A stretch of 64,000 bases of DNA. Origin: Rhynchonema sp. JSB1_4 (taxonomy: Eukaryota > Nematoda > Chromadorea > Monhysterida > Xyalidae). Under the pieces are notes generated by a model that searched no databases, was not told the DNA's origin, and saw only the letters and a list, made by a program, of their open reading frames with translations. The DNA lies in NCBI GenBank assembly GCA_030248065.1, contig JASAMV010007208.1, positions 1-64,000 on the forward strand. The letters are read 5' to 3'. Numbering within the stretch: position 1 is the first letter of the stretch; each line of letters opens with the position of its first letter. Both the position numbers and the translations under genes were made by a program. Positions 25,334 through 39,531 of this stretch are shown here, piece by piece.

Positions 25334-25768
25334 CAGTGGTGTAGCTACCCAGGCGGGGCGGCAACCTACTGTACCACCCAAAATGCGGGGCGGCAACCTA
25401 CCTACTGTACCAGCCGAGCTAGGGGGGGGTCGTACCACTTGGGGGGGTCATCTGGAAACCGAAATTTTTTATGTCTAAATACTGAAGAAAATGTGGCCTA
25501 AAACACTAATTTCGCGCGCAGCGCGCGATTTTTCGCCTATTTGCAGACAAATATGCTAATTTTATGCAATTTTAAGCCAAAAATGAATGTTTTGGGTGAA
25601 AAGTCAGGTGGGTCGGCAACCTACCTACTGTACCAGGGAAGGGCGGCAACCTACCTACTGTACCAGGCGAGGGGCGGCAACCTACCTACTGTACCAGGTG
25701 AGGGGCGGCAACCTACCTACTGTACCTAGGGGGGGACCCCCACACCCCCCCCCCCAGCTACACCATTG
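25334..25768. mobile_element. hAT-type MITE, family C, copy 1
   Basis: Termini CAGTGGTGTAGCTACC and GGTGTAGC-type complement ending CACCATTG, flanked by a perfect 8-bp duplication GACCCAAC (25326-25333 and 25769-25776). The interior has tandem GTACAGTAGGTAGGTTGCCG units in inverted orientation and a CGCGCGCAGCGCGCG core at about 25513. Confidence 0.85.
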
Positions 25769-26074
25769 GACCCAACCCAATACCCAATACTCAGGTTAAG
25801 ACGCAATACCTAATACCGACCCAATACCCGAAAATTCCAAACTTTTTTTTAAAAAAATGGCCCTGTTTTGGGTTTTTGATCGAATACTAGGTAAAATATG
25901 ACTGAATTTCTCATTCTTCTTAACAATGCAGCTAAAAAAAGCGATTTCAAAGGCTAAAAAATTGAAAATTTTTCACAATTTCAGGGCTCTGGAGAAAAAT
26001 AGGGCAAAACAGGGGTAAAAAGATCAAGGCATAGTATAGTGTACTAAGTAGATAATAATGTGTAAATATTAATG

Positions 26075-26690
26075 AAAATGTACTTAGATGTACTAAATCC
26101 GCGCGTAGCGCGCGATTTTTTTGCCTATTTGGGACAAAAAATACTGATTTTGAGCCATTTTGAGGCAAAAATACCCATTTTGTGGTCGAAATGTGTTGAC
26201 GATAGACAGATTGTTCCCAGAATTTGTTGACGATAGATAGATTTGCCCATAAGTGTTGACGATAGATAGATATGAAATCAAAAAGTGTTGACGATAGATA
26301 GATGAATTTGGGGGGACCCCCACCCCCCCCCAGTACTACCCTGGGTGGCACCCAATACCTGGAAAAGACCCAATCCAATACCCAATACCAGGGTAGGGGG
26401 GGGGGGTGAGGGGGATGCCCCCCCCAAATTCATCCATCTATCGTCAACACTTTTTGATTTCATCTATCTATCGTCAACACTTATGGGCAAATCTATCTAT
26501 CGTCAACAAATTCTGGGAACAATCTATCTATCGTCAAAAACAATCGACCCCAAAATGTACATTTTTGACTCAAAATCGGTATTTTTTGAACCAAATAGGC
26601 AAAAAATCGCGCGCTACGCGCGGATTTTGTACATCTAAGTACATTTTCATTAATATTTACACATTATTACCTGCTGAATGCAGTATACTA
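26075..26690. repeat. Two head-to-head family B MITE remnants
   Basis: 26098-26343 and 26392-26690 are inverted copies of the same sequence. Each carries three or four TGTTGACGATAGATAGAT units and a CGCGCGTAGCGCGCG core. A right-type terminus (AGTACTACCCTG) is present at 26343 and a decayed left-type terminus at about 26392. No intact target duplication was found. Confidence 0.7.
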
Positions 26691-26710
26691 TACCCGTGTG
26701 TACATCTAAG

Positions 26711-27145
26711 CAGTGGTGTCGTTGGGGGGGGGGACGGGGGGCGGGGACCCCCCCCCTAGTATCCGGTATCCGGTATCTTGATTTTTTCACCCAGGGGTAT
26801 CCGGTATCCTGACTTTTTGTCCAAGGGTATCCTACCCTAAAAATTTTCCGAAAACGGTAAAAATCGCCCATTTTTACCTCCAGAATGCTCAAAATCGCTT
26901 GCTAGCGCAAGCATAACCCCCAAAATGACCATTTTTTGCGCTTTCAACACCGATTTTGCTCAATTTTCCTCTTAAAAAATTGACTTTTTTTGAACAACCC
27001 CCCCCCTGGGTATCCGAGATTTTTTATTTTAGGGAGCAACCCCCCCTGGTATCCGAGATTTTTCATTTTGGGTATCCGGTATCCGAAAATTTTGGATTTT
27101 GGGTATCCGGTATCCTGACTTTTTGATTTCCCAACGACACCACTG
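26711..27145. mobile_element. hAT-type MITE, family D, copy 1
   Basis: Termini CAGTGGTGTCGTTGGG and complement ending ACGACACCACTG. Perfect 8-bp duplication CATCTAAG on both sides. It sits inside a copy of the sequence that flanks family B (TACATCTAAGTACATTTTC). Confidence 0.9.
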
Positions 27146-27223
27146 CATCTAAGTACATTTTCATTAATATTTACACATTATTACCTGCTGAATGCACTAT
27201 ACTATACCTTGATTTTTGGCGCA

Positions 27224-27630
27224 TACCGTAAAAACCTAAATACAGCCCCCCAAAAAGGGGTCAGTGAATTAATAGAGCCCCCCCCGGAATAGAGCCCCCC
27301 TAAGTAACATCCCCTATGCAGTAGTGTATTAAGGCTTGATAGTGGTGCACCGGTGCATTTATGCACGTTTGTTGTTCGTTCAGAGCACATAATATGCCTC
27401 TAATTGACGAATAGACACGAATAAATGCGATTACAAGCGAAAAAACATCCTTTCAAATTCAAACCCATTTTACGGGTTTTTGGGGGGTATTTCTGGGAAC
27501 AGTTTTTCAGGTAAGGGTCAGTGAATTAATAGAGGCCCCCCCCCGGAATAGAGCCCCCCACGTAATAGAGCCCCCCAAAATGGGGTCAGTGAATTAATAG
27601 AGCCCCCCTTCTATTTAGGTTTTTACGGTA
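27224..27630. mobile_element. TIR element with TACCGTAAAAACCTAAATA ends
   Basis: Nineteen-base perfect terminal inverted repeats at 27224 and 27630, with subterminal GGGGTCAGTGAATTAATAGA units repeated near both ends. No clear target duplication. Confidence 0.75.
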
Positions 27631-27825
27631 AGCATGCTTCTCCAAATTTTTTTGGAAATTTTGGCCTTTTTTGACCATTTTTCCTTTGACCCCAACCCCA
27701 CTGTAGTGGCTGGGGGGGATGGGGGGGGGATTCCCCCCTAAGGGGTATCTATCTCGAGTCAACCCTTAGGGGGGGATGGGGGGGAAGGGTATCTATCTCG
27801 AGCCGACCCCAAAGGGTATCTCGAG

Positions 27826-28212
27826 CAGTGTAGTTCCTGGTCCGGCGCGGCGGTTAGTGTACCTACCCCTTTTTTCCGTGCGGCGGTTAGCGTACCTCCA
27901 TGGGGGGGAAGGGGGGGGGAAGACCCAAATCCAGGAAAAAGTCACTTTTTGAGGTAGAAATTTTGACCGATTTTTACCCCTTTTTGGAAAAAATTCTCCA
28001 TAAAAAGGGTATTTTGACGACTTTTGACATCATTGACCTAAAAATCACCCATTTTAGGCCTAAAAATGCCCATTTTAGGCCTAAAAATGCCGATTTTAGG
28101 CAAAAATTGAGGCGGTTAGTGTACCTGGCGCGGCGGTTAGTGTACTAGTGTACCTTGGTCGCGGCGGTTAGTGTACCTTTGGCGACCCCCCTCCCCCCCA
28201 GGAACTACACTG
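27826..28212. mobile_element. hAT-type MITE, family A, copy 1
   Basis: Termini CAGTGTAGTTCCTGG and complement, perfect 8-bp duplication ATCTCGAG (27818-27825 and 28213-28220). The interior has GCGGCGGTTAGTGTACCT units near both ends. Confidence 0.9.
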
Positions 28213-28435
28213 ATCTCGAGTAAGTAGATTTATGGTTTTCAAAGGCAAAAATAGGTGTTTTTCGACCTCGGGACCCCCAAAAATCGCGCGGAGCGCAGAC
28301 ACCCAAAAATGGTCATTTTAGGCCACTTTTCGGCGAAAATGTCAAAAAATAAATACCCATTTTTAGGCCAATTTTGCAGTAAAATTGCATGCAAAAAACG
28401 GCCTTTTTTGCCTTTTGACGGACCATAGGGGTATC

Positions 28436-28844
28436 CAGTGTAGTACTTGGTCAGGGTGTTGACGATAGATAGATTGGGACCCGAAATGTGTTGACGATAG
28501 ATAGATGACCCAAGTCCGAAATCTGGGGGGGGGGTCGACCCAAACTTGTTGACGATAGATAGATGGTGGGGGGGTCGCCAAAAATCAAGGTATAGTATAG
28601 TGTACTAAGTAGATAATAATGTGTAAATATTAAAGAAAATGTACTTAGATGTACTAAATCCGCGCGTAGCGCGCGATTTTTTGCCTATTTGGGGTGAAAA
28701 ATACCGATTTTGAGCCATTTTGAGTCAAAAATGTCAATTTTGGGTTCGAAATGTGTTGACGATAGATAGATTGTTCCCAAAATTTGTTGACGATAGATAG
28801 ATTAGCCCATAAGTGTTGACGATAGATAGATGAATTTGGGGGGG

Positions 28845-28879
<35 letters not shown>

Positions 28880-28890
28880 GTACTACCCTG
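28436..28890. mobile_element. hAT-type MITE, family B, copy 1
   Basis: Left terminus CAGTGTAGTACTTGG, right terminus AAGTACTACCCTG, perfect 8-bp duplication GGGGTATC. Six TGTTGACGATAGATAGAT units in two subterminal clusters and a CGCGCGTAGCGCGCG core. A C run of over 30 bases lies near the right end. Confidence 0.9.
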
Positions 28891-28915
28891 GGGGTATCTT
28901 GGGTAGCCTCTGGGG

Positions 28916-30639
28916 CAGAGATCGGAAACGGGCCGGGTAAAGTCGGCCCGGCCCGGCCCGGTCGGCGAAAAGTCCGGCCCGGCCCGGCCCGGCCCGGTGG
29001 AGGGCTGCAGGTCGGCCCGGCCCGGCCCGTTTTGGCTTGAGGTCGGCCCGGCCCGGCCCGGCCCGGTCAGCCAATTTTCAAGGGCTGAAAACTAAAAAAG
29101 TCCAAAAAGCTGAAAAAAATTCCAAAATTTTCTGCAGAATACTTGTTTTCACTGGTTGGTACAGCTGGGGGGAAGGGTAGGTAGGTAGATTGACGCGCCA
29201 TCCTGATGCAGTACGTAAGTCGCCACCCCGGTTGGTACAGTAGTGTAGTAGGTATGGTATAATTTTTGGCTCAAAATGGTTTAAAATCGGTATTTTTCAC
29301 TCCATATAGGCGAAAAATCGCGCTTGACGCGCGAAATTAGCGCTTAAGAGTACATTCTCATCAATATGTAGACATAAAATTTTACATAAATTTTAAAATT
29401 TTACTACCACAGTAGGTAGGTTGATTGCAGGCAGGCTTTTTTTGGTGGTACACAGTGTAGTTCCTGGTCCGGCGCGGCGGTTAGTGTACCTATACTTGCG
29501 GGCCGGAAAAAAAACCGTTTTTTTTCCGGAAAAAAAACCGAAAAAAAACCGTTTTTTTTCCGAGGCCCGGAAAAATACGTTTTTATTTTTCCGGAAATTT
29601 TTCCAAGTAGCAACTTTTGGAAAAAAAACGGTTTTTTTTCCAAAAATTTCCGAAATATTTTCAAAGGGGACGAAAGGATGTTGTCAAAACCAATGTAAAT
29701 CGGTGCTAAACAGTTCAAAATGAGCACTTTTTAATCTCCAAGTGCATTTTTAGCCTGTTTCAGGCCATTTCCCGACAAAATTTTCTCCGAAATAGGCGTT
29801 TTTGGACCATGGGTATCCTTAAGTACTGGAAAAATATTTGGAAAAAAAACGGTTTTTTTTCGGAAAAAAAACGGTTTTTTTTCCAAAAATATATTTTGCG
29901 GAAAAATACGCAAGTATAAGTGTACCTGCCCCTTTTTTCCGTGCGGCGGTTAGTGTACCTCTCTGGGGGGAGGGGGGAAGACCTAAATTCAGGAAAAAGT
30001 CACTTTTTGAGGTAGAATATTTGACCGATTTTTACCCCTTTTTGGAAAAAATTCTCCATAAAAAGGGTATTTTGGCGACTTTTGACATCATTGACCTAAA
30101 AATCACCCATTTTAGGACTAAAAATGCCCATTTTAGGCCTAAAAATGCCGATTTTAGGCAAAAATTGAGGCGGTTAGTGTACCTGGCGCGGCGGTTAGTG
30201 TACTAGTGTACCTTGGTCGCGGCGGTTAGTGTACCTTAGGGGGGGGGGGGGCCCCCCGCCCCCCCCCCCCCCCCCAGGAACTACACTGGTGGTACAGCAG
30301 GAGTAGGTTGATTGCTGCAAAGCAAGGGCCTGGGTATGGGTAGCTACTGCTTCTTTCTTCAAAACGATGACTGAAAAGATCAAGAACTAGGAAATCTTAT
30401 TGCGCGAAGCGCAAAAATTTTGAAAATTTTGGTTCAAAAAATGGTAATTTCGTTCAAATTTAGGCATACCGGGCCGGACCGGGCCGGGCTGCTCGGCCCG
30501 GCCCGGCCCGGTCCCCCCAAATCTCCGGCATGGCCCGGCCCGGCCCGGTCGACCAACTCCAAAATCGCGGCCCGGCCCGGCCCGGGTACCGGGCCGGGCC
30601 GGGCCGGGCCGGGCCGGGCCAGCCCGTTTCCGATCTCTG
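28916..30639. mobile_element. hAT-type MITE, family E, copy 1, interrupted by family A
   Basis: Left end CAGAGATCGGAAACGGGCC, right end its complement. Perfect 8-bp duplication CTCTGGGG (28908-28915 and 30640-30647). The subterminal regions are GGCCC arrays (28930-29070 and 30470-30620). Family A copy 2 is nested at 29453-30288. Confidence 0.85.
29453..30288. mobile_element. hAT-type MITE, family A, copy 2 (expanded)
   Basis: Termini CAGTGTAGTTCCTGG and complement with perfect 8-bp duplication GTGGTACA. About twice the length of copies 1 and 3: an extra block at 29500-29900 is rich in AAAAAAAACGGTTTTTTTTCC palindromes. Confidence 0.9.
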
Positions 30640-30734
30640 CTCTGGGGGGTATCTCGAGTAAGTCCGAAACCTTCCCCCCCTAGGAGGGTATCTTGGGTCG
30701 ATTGGCCTGCCACCACACTGTTTGACCCCAAAAT

Positions 30735-30790
30735 CGGGCCGGGCCGGGCCGGCCGACCTTAGGCTCGGGCCGGGCCGGGCCGCGATTTTG
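30735..30790. repeat. GGGCC array, fragment of family E
   Basis: Two short runs of GGGCCGGGCCGGGCC with an ATTTTGGACTT flank also found in family E copy 1. It is followed by a (GT)n microsatellite at about 30815-30838. Confidence 0.7.
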
Positions 30791-31209
30791 GACTTTCAAA
30801 CGTTCCGAATCTCTGTGTGTGTGTGTGAGTGTGTGTACTGTGTACCCATTTCATTAAAGATCTGTAGGATATGACGGTCCGGTCTTATATGCCACAACGC
30901 ACGGACCGTAAAATTTTTTTCTCTTTCATTGCGTTTGTTTGGCTTTACGTCTCGAGCTTTTTTTGTTTTGTTGCAACGCTGAGCCGGAGGCGGCGACAGT
31001 GTTGGTTTGGTTTTTCCAGTTTCAAATGCGATTCTATCATGCTCTCGCATCCTTTTGGAGGTGGGGGTTTGGTATTGGTTTGGTATTGGGTTTTCCTGGA
31101 TTAGCATTGGGTATTGGTTTTGACCCAATACCTGGGCAAACCCAATACCAGGCCAGCTTCAATACCAATACCCAATACCAGAATTAGACCCAATACCAAT
31201 ACCAAGCAC

Positions 31210-31681
31210 CAGGGTAGTACTTGGGGGGGTGGGGGGGGTCCCCCCCCAAATTCATCTATCTATCGTCAACACTTTTTGATTTCATCTATCTATCGTCAAC
31301 ACATATGGGCAAATCTATCTATCGTCAACAAATTTTGGGAACAATCTATCTCTATCGTCAACACATTTCGAACCCAAAATTGACATTTTTGCCTCAAAAT
31401 GGCTCAAAATCGGTATTTTTCACCACAAATAGGCAAAAATCGCGCGCTACGCGCGGATTTAGTACATCTATACGCATTTTCATTAATATTTACGCATTAT
31501 TACCTACTTAATGCACTATACTATACCTTGATTTTTGGCGACCCCCCCCCACCATCTATCTATCGTCAACAAGTTTGGGTCGACCCCCCCCCAGATTTCG
31601 GACTTTGGTCATCTATCTATCGTCAACACATTTCGGGTCCCAATCTATCTATCGTCAACACCCTGACCAAGTACTACACTG
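31210..31681. mobile_element. hAT-type MITE, family B, copy 2 (inverted)
   Basis: Left terminus CAGGGTAGTACTTGG, right AAGTACTACACTG, perfect 8-bp duplication CCAAGCAC. Seven TGTTGACGATAGATAGAT-type units (complement orientation) and a CGCGCGCTACGCGCG core at about 31440. Confidence 0.9.
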
Positions 31682-31771
31682 CCAAGCACTGGTATTGGTA
31701 TTGGTATTGGGTGGTATTCAATGGTGTAGCAGGGGGGGGGGGGTGGGGGGTCCCCCCCCGAGGTACAGTAG

Positions 31772-32266
31772 CAGAGGTGGGAATCGGGCCGGGTTACCTC
31801 GGCCCGGCCCGGCCCGACGAGGTCCGGGGGTCGGCCCGGCCCGGCCCGACCGTTCGGGCCGGTAAGTCCGGCCCGGCCCGGCCCGACCTGGAAAAAAGTC
31901 GGCCCGGCCCGGCCCGGCCCGGCCCGATTTTTTCGGCCCGACTTTTTCTGATGACATTTTGAGGCAATTTTTTGGTGCAAAAATTACTGTTTTTTTGTTT
32001 AAAAATACCTGATAATCATGGAAGTCGGTGCTGATTAGCAGAATCGTGAGAAATTTTGGCAAATTTAGCCTAAAAAATCACGATTTTTTATTGAAATTCG
32101 ATGATGTCGGGCCTTTTCGGGCCGGCCACCCCGGCCCGGCCCGGCCCGACATTCCGGAAAGTCGGCCCGGTCCGGCCCGGCCCGGCCCGACCGTTCGGGC
32201 CCGGAACCTCGGCCCGGCCCGGCCCGAACGTCGGGCCGGGCCGGGCCGGCCCGATTCCCACCTCTG
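31772..32266. mobile_element. hAT-type MITE, family E, copy 2
   Basis: Termini CAGAGGTGGGAATCGGGCC and complement, perfect 8-bp duplication TACAGTAG. Most of the element is GGCCC array in both orientations around an AT-rich centre. Confidence 0.9.
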
Positions 32267-32300
32267 TACAGTAGGTAGGTTGCCGCCCCTCGCCTGGTAC

Positions 32301-32699
32301 CAGTGTAGTTCCTGGTCCGGCGCGGCGGTTAGTGTACCTACCCCTTTTTTCCGTGCGGCGGTTAGTGTACCTCCCTGGGGGGGGAAGGGGGGGGGGGAAG
32401 ACCCAAATTCAGGAAAAAGTCACTTTTTGAGGTAGAAAATTTGACCGATTTTTTGCCCTTTTTGGAAAAAATTCTCCATAAAAAGGGTATTTTGGCGACT
32501 TTTGACAACATTGACCTAAAAATCACCCATTTTAGGGCTAAAAATGCCCATTTTAGGCCTAAAATTGCCTATTTTGGGCAAAAATTGAGGCGGTTAGTGT
32601 ACCTGGCGCGGCGGTTAGTGTACTAGTGTACCTTGGTCGCGGCGGTTAGTGTACCTTCGGGGGGGGGACCCCCCCCCTCCCCCCCCAGGAACTACACTG
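32301..32699. mobile_element. hAT-type MITE, family A, copy 3
   Basis: Termini CAGTGTAGTTCCTGG and complement, perfect 8-bp duplication CCTGGTAC. Interior closely matches copy 1 and the matching parts of copy 2. Confidence 0.9.
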
Positions 32700-33302
32700 C
32701 CTGGTACAGTAGGTAGGTTGCCGCCCCTCCCCTGGTACAGTAGGTAGGTTGCCGCCCCACCTAACTTTTCACCCAAAACATTCATTTTTGGCTTAAAATT
32801 GCATAAAATTAGCATATTTGTCTGCAAATAGGCGAAAAATCGCGCGCTGCGCGCGAAATTAGTGTTTTAGCCCTCATTTTCTTCAGTATTTAGACATAAA
32901 AAATTTCGGTTTCCAGATGACCCCCCCCCCCCAAGTGGTACGACCCCCCCCTAGCTCGGCTGGTGCAGTAGGTAGGTTGCCGCCCCGCATTTTGGGTGGT
33001 ACAGTAGGTTGCCGCCCCGCCTGGGTAGCTACACCACTGGTGGTATTGGTATTGTGTCTTGTGCCCACCCATAGTATTCCCCTGTACCTCCAACATTGGC
33101 GGCGACCGGACGACTTACCCACTGTGCCCATAGGGCGGCCGGGCGACCACGGTACAGTATCTCCCCTCAGAAGTAGCCACAGCACTGCTTAGTGACCCAT
33201 GGAAAACTTTACTGGCCGAATGGACCAATAGCCTTAAAAAATCCTGTTTCAGACCGTTCGCTCCAATCCAAACTTTAATTTTCCAAAAAGGGTCATATTG
33301 AA

Positions 33303-37180
<3,878 letters not shown>

Positions 37181-37975
37181 GCTGTGCCAAGCGAAGGAAG
37201 AAGCTATCTGATCATAATAACTGGATAAATACTTGCTTTTTCTCATACTTAAGATAAACTACCGAAGTCTTCAACTTTAAAAATACAAAGATACTATGTC
37301 TTGTCTCGTCTTGTGTGGGTAGAACTGCTGTTCTAGTTCAGTGTTGTTTGGTGTATCATCATCCCGATTTGTTTGGCTTTTTTTGCAATGTACTTTTTTG
37401 TGGAATCTGTCTTTTGTGGGTTTTCTAGTTACTGGATTTTGTGTAACCTGGTTGTTCTCTGTTGATGGTTGAACTTTGCGCATCAATATATCTTCTTTTT
37501 TAATTCTGTTTTGTATTATCTGTCCCTATTTTTGTGTGTGCACCTCTATTTGCTGGTCTAATTCGTTCTGATAACTCGATACCGGAAAAATGTTGATGAA
37601 ATAATGCTGATGGAGATAAAAAGTTAGAAAAAGTTGGAAATCGTTGCTATTTGGTCTTGTTGTTTTTGATGTTTTCCCTTGCCGGCGTGTGAGCCGAGTT
37701 ATTTTTCCAATGTTAAAGTGCCCACACGTTACCGCAGTGTTTTAAGTTTCCAATTGTCTGCCTCAGCCGCTAACTGGTCAATTTCAAACAGTAGATAATG
37801 GACCGCGCTGATTGGCTGTTTCACGTAAGTCGAGCTTAATCTTTTATTGTTCTCGTTTTGCCTGTGTGCTATAAATAATTCTGTCCGTATGTTTTTCTTT
37901 ATTCGCGAGTTTCCGTCTCAACAGGCGATCGACAGAATAAACAATTTCAGATTTCATTGTGTCCATCCGGCAGCA
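37181..37975. other. 3' flank of UAP56 and 5' flank of the lectin gene
   Basis: T-rich sequence without a recognised gene. A possible upstream leader exon (ATG at 37798, donor GTAAGT at 37825) and an acceptor ACAATTTCAG at 37941-37950 precede the lectin start and could be a 5' UTR exon or a trans-splice site. Confidence 0.4.
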
Positions 37976-39530
37976 ATGTTTGTGTCATTTGTGTTCGTCA
38001 CGGCTGTGTTCTGTGTCGGTGGGGTGTGGGCCCAGGGCGACACTTGCTGTTGTTGTTAGTTGGGGTGCTGTTTTTTGGTTGGCGTTGGGTGTCTGTCCTG
38101 ATTTTAAACTGTATCACACGCTTGCTAACACGAATTTGTGTGAAGTCCATTCCCTTGCAGACAACACGGCGATCCCGCACAACGGCTACTGGTACCAGTT
38201 CGTCGACTGCGAGCGCACGTACGCCGCCGCGAAGACGTTCTGTGCGAACTCGATGACGCATCCGAACGGGAACACGTTGACGGGCGGGTCGGTCGTCTGG
38301 ATCGAGGACAGCATCGAGAATGAATGGCTCGCGTATTACATGTCGGTGCTGTTGGGGCATGTTGGACGCTTTGCTTTTTGTGTTGGATATTTGCATATTT
38401 ATCCGGTTTTGCTTTGGGCGAGCAGTTTATGCTTGGCCTGACAATAATTGCGTCAATCAGCTATTCTTATGGTTTGTAAGAGTACGGTGACAGATGTTTT
38501 TATCCTCATTTGTTGTTGTTCCCGGTGCATCTACATTTGCGTTGATGCCAACCTGACATCGGTCAGACTGCCCCTGACTTTGAATTTACCCAGACAGAAC
38601 CTTGAACGATTTCATAACATTGACCCAATTTCACAATTACAGCAACCAAACGTGGGGCGCCAACAAACGGTATGGCATTTGGATACAGTACGAGCTCTTC
38701 CCCACTTATCCACAATACGTGCCCGCTGGCCAATGCCCGAATACGTTCTGGTGGTTAGTGAGGAGGGGTTTGTGTTGAGTGATTTTTTGAAAATATGAAT
38801 TACAGGACGTTAGTGCACCAGATTTTTCGAAATTTACTGTGCAACCTCACTTACCAGCGTAATGGTGCTACTCACACACACACACATCTGGTAAACAGCA
38901 TTGCGCTGGTCGAAATTAGTGGCCCCACTAAATCTCGAATTGGTCGCGTGACCGATCCGATCACCAAGTTTGCTTCATCATTGTGGTTGTTGTGCGTGTG
39001 ATAGTCAGATTTGATTGACAACGCAGGTATTGGCCGACGTACGGTGGTTCGTACTCGAACTGGCTGTCTGCGCCGGGCGGCTCATCGCTCGCCCCCGACT
39101 GCCAGTACCAAGTGCCCGAAGCGTGCTCAATTCTGACAAACAACAAGCAGTTCGATGATGCCCCGTGTGATGTCAGTTGTTGCTGTTTTTTCATTTTGTG
39201 GTTTTTGGTAAATGAGCTCCGATGGGCATGATAACAAAGAAGCGCCAAGAGCCGTTGTTAATGGGGTTCTAAATGAATTGTTCAACAGCTTTTAGCAAAT
39301 GTGGCGGTGTTTGGGTGAAAAGCGACTCATATTCTGCTCGATAATTCTGCGAGGTTTCGTGACCATAGCAAACCCGGTCTGATTTCAACACCAAGTTTGA
39401 TATCACCCCGTTTTTTTGCACCGCACACGCCACACCTTGTTCGTTGCAGATGCGCATGAAATTCATCTGCAAGCTGACCGTGTCGACCAGTGGTGGTGGC
39501 GGAGGCATTCCTTTCGATTTGGGCAAATAA
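37976..39530 (+). CDS. Secreted C-type lectin-like domain protein
   Basis: Five exons: 37976-38054, 38161-38341, 38643-38753, 39027-39171 and 39450-39530, about 198 residues. The signal peptide is MFVSFVFVTAVFCVGGVWA. One C-type lectin-like domain follows: DCERTYAAAKTFCAN (the first disulfide helix), VWIEDSIENEW, GIWIQYEL, then W-containing loops, CQYQVPEACSIL and the closing FDDAPCD/MRMKFICKL. The classic EPN/QPD sugar-specificity triplet is not visible, so calcium-dependent sugar binding is doubtful. Such proteins are usually secreted and often linked to immunity or the body surface in nematodes. The first donor is ambiguous; GTTAGT at 38055 was chosen because it keeps the signal peptide and phase. 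A poly(A) signal overlaps the stop codon. Confidence 0.8.
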
Positions 39531-39531
39531 A
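39526..39531 (+). promoter_or_regulatory. Poly(A) signal AATAAA overlapping the lectin stop codon
   Basis: The stop TAA is part of CAAATAAAATGG, which implies a very short 3' UTR if used. Confidence 0.45.

Larger units (their letters stand above)
31719..33039. mobile_element. hAT-type MITE, family C, copy 2, carrying nested elements
   Basis: Left terminus CAATGGTGTAGCAGG (variant), right GGGTAGCTACACCACTG. Perfect 8-bp duplication GTGGTATT (31711-31718 and 33040-33047). It contains family E copy 2 (31772-32266) and family A copy 3 (32301-32699), so both inserted later. Confidence 0.85.
22920..33302. other. Repeat-dense region without genes
   Basis: Ten kilobases between the zinc-finger gene and UAP56, made of foldback elements, TATTGGG and GTCGGGT arrays, GGCCC arrays and nested hAT-type MITEs, listed separately. 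Homopolymer G and C runs are common. Open frames here follow the repeat units and are not genes. Confidence 0.85.

Noticed and set aside
23048..32300. CRISPR-like arrays of repeated units
   Set aside because: Units are contiguous or variably spaced, occur in inverted copies within transposons, and the genome is eukaryotic.
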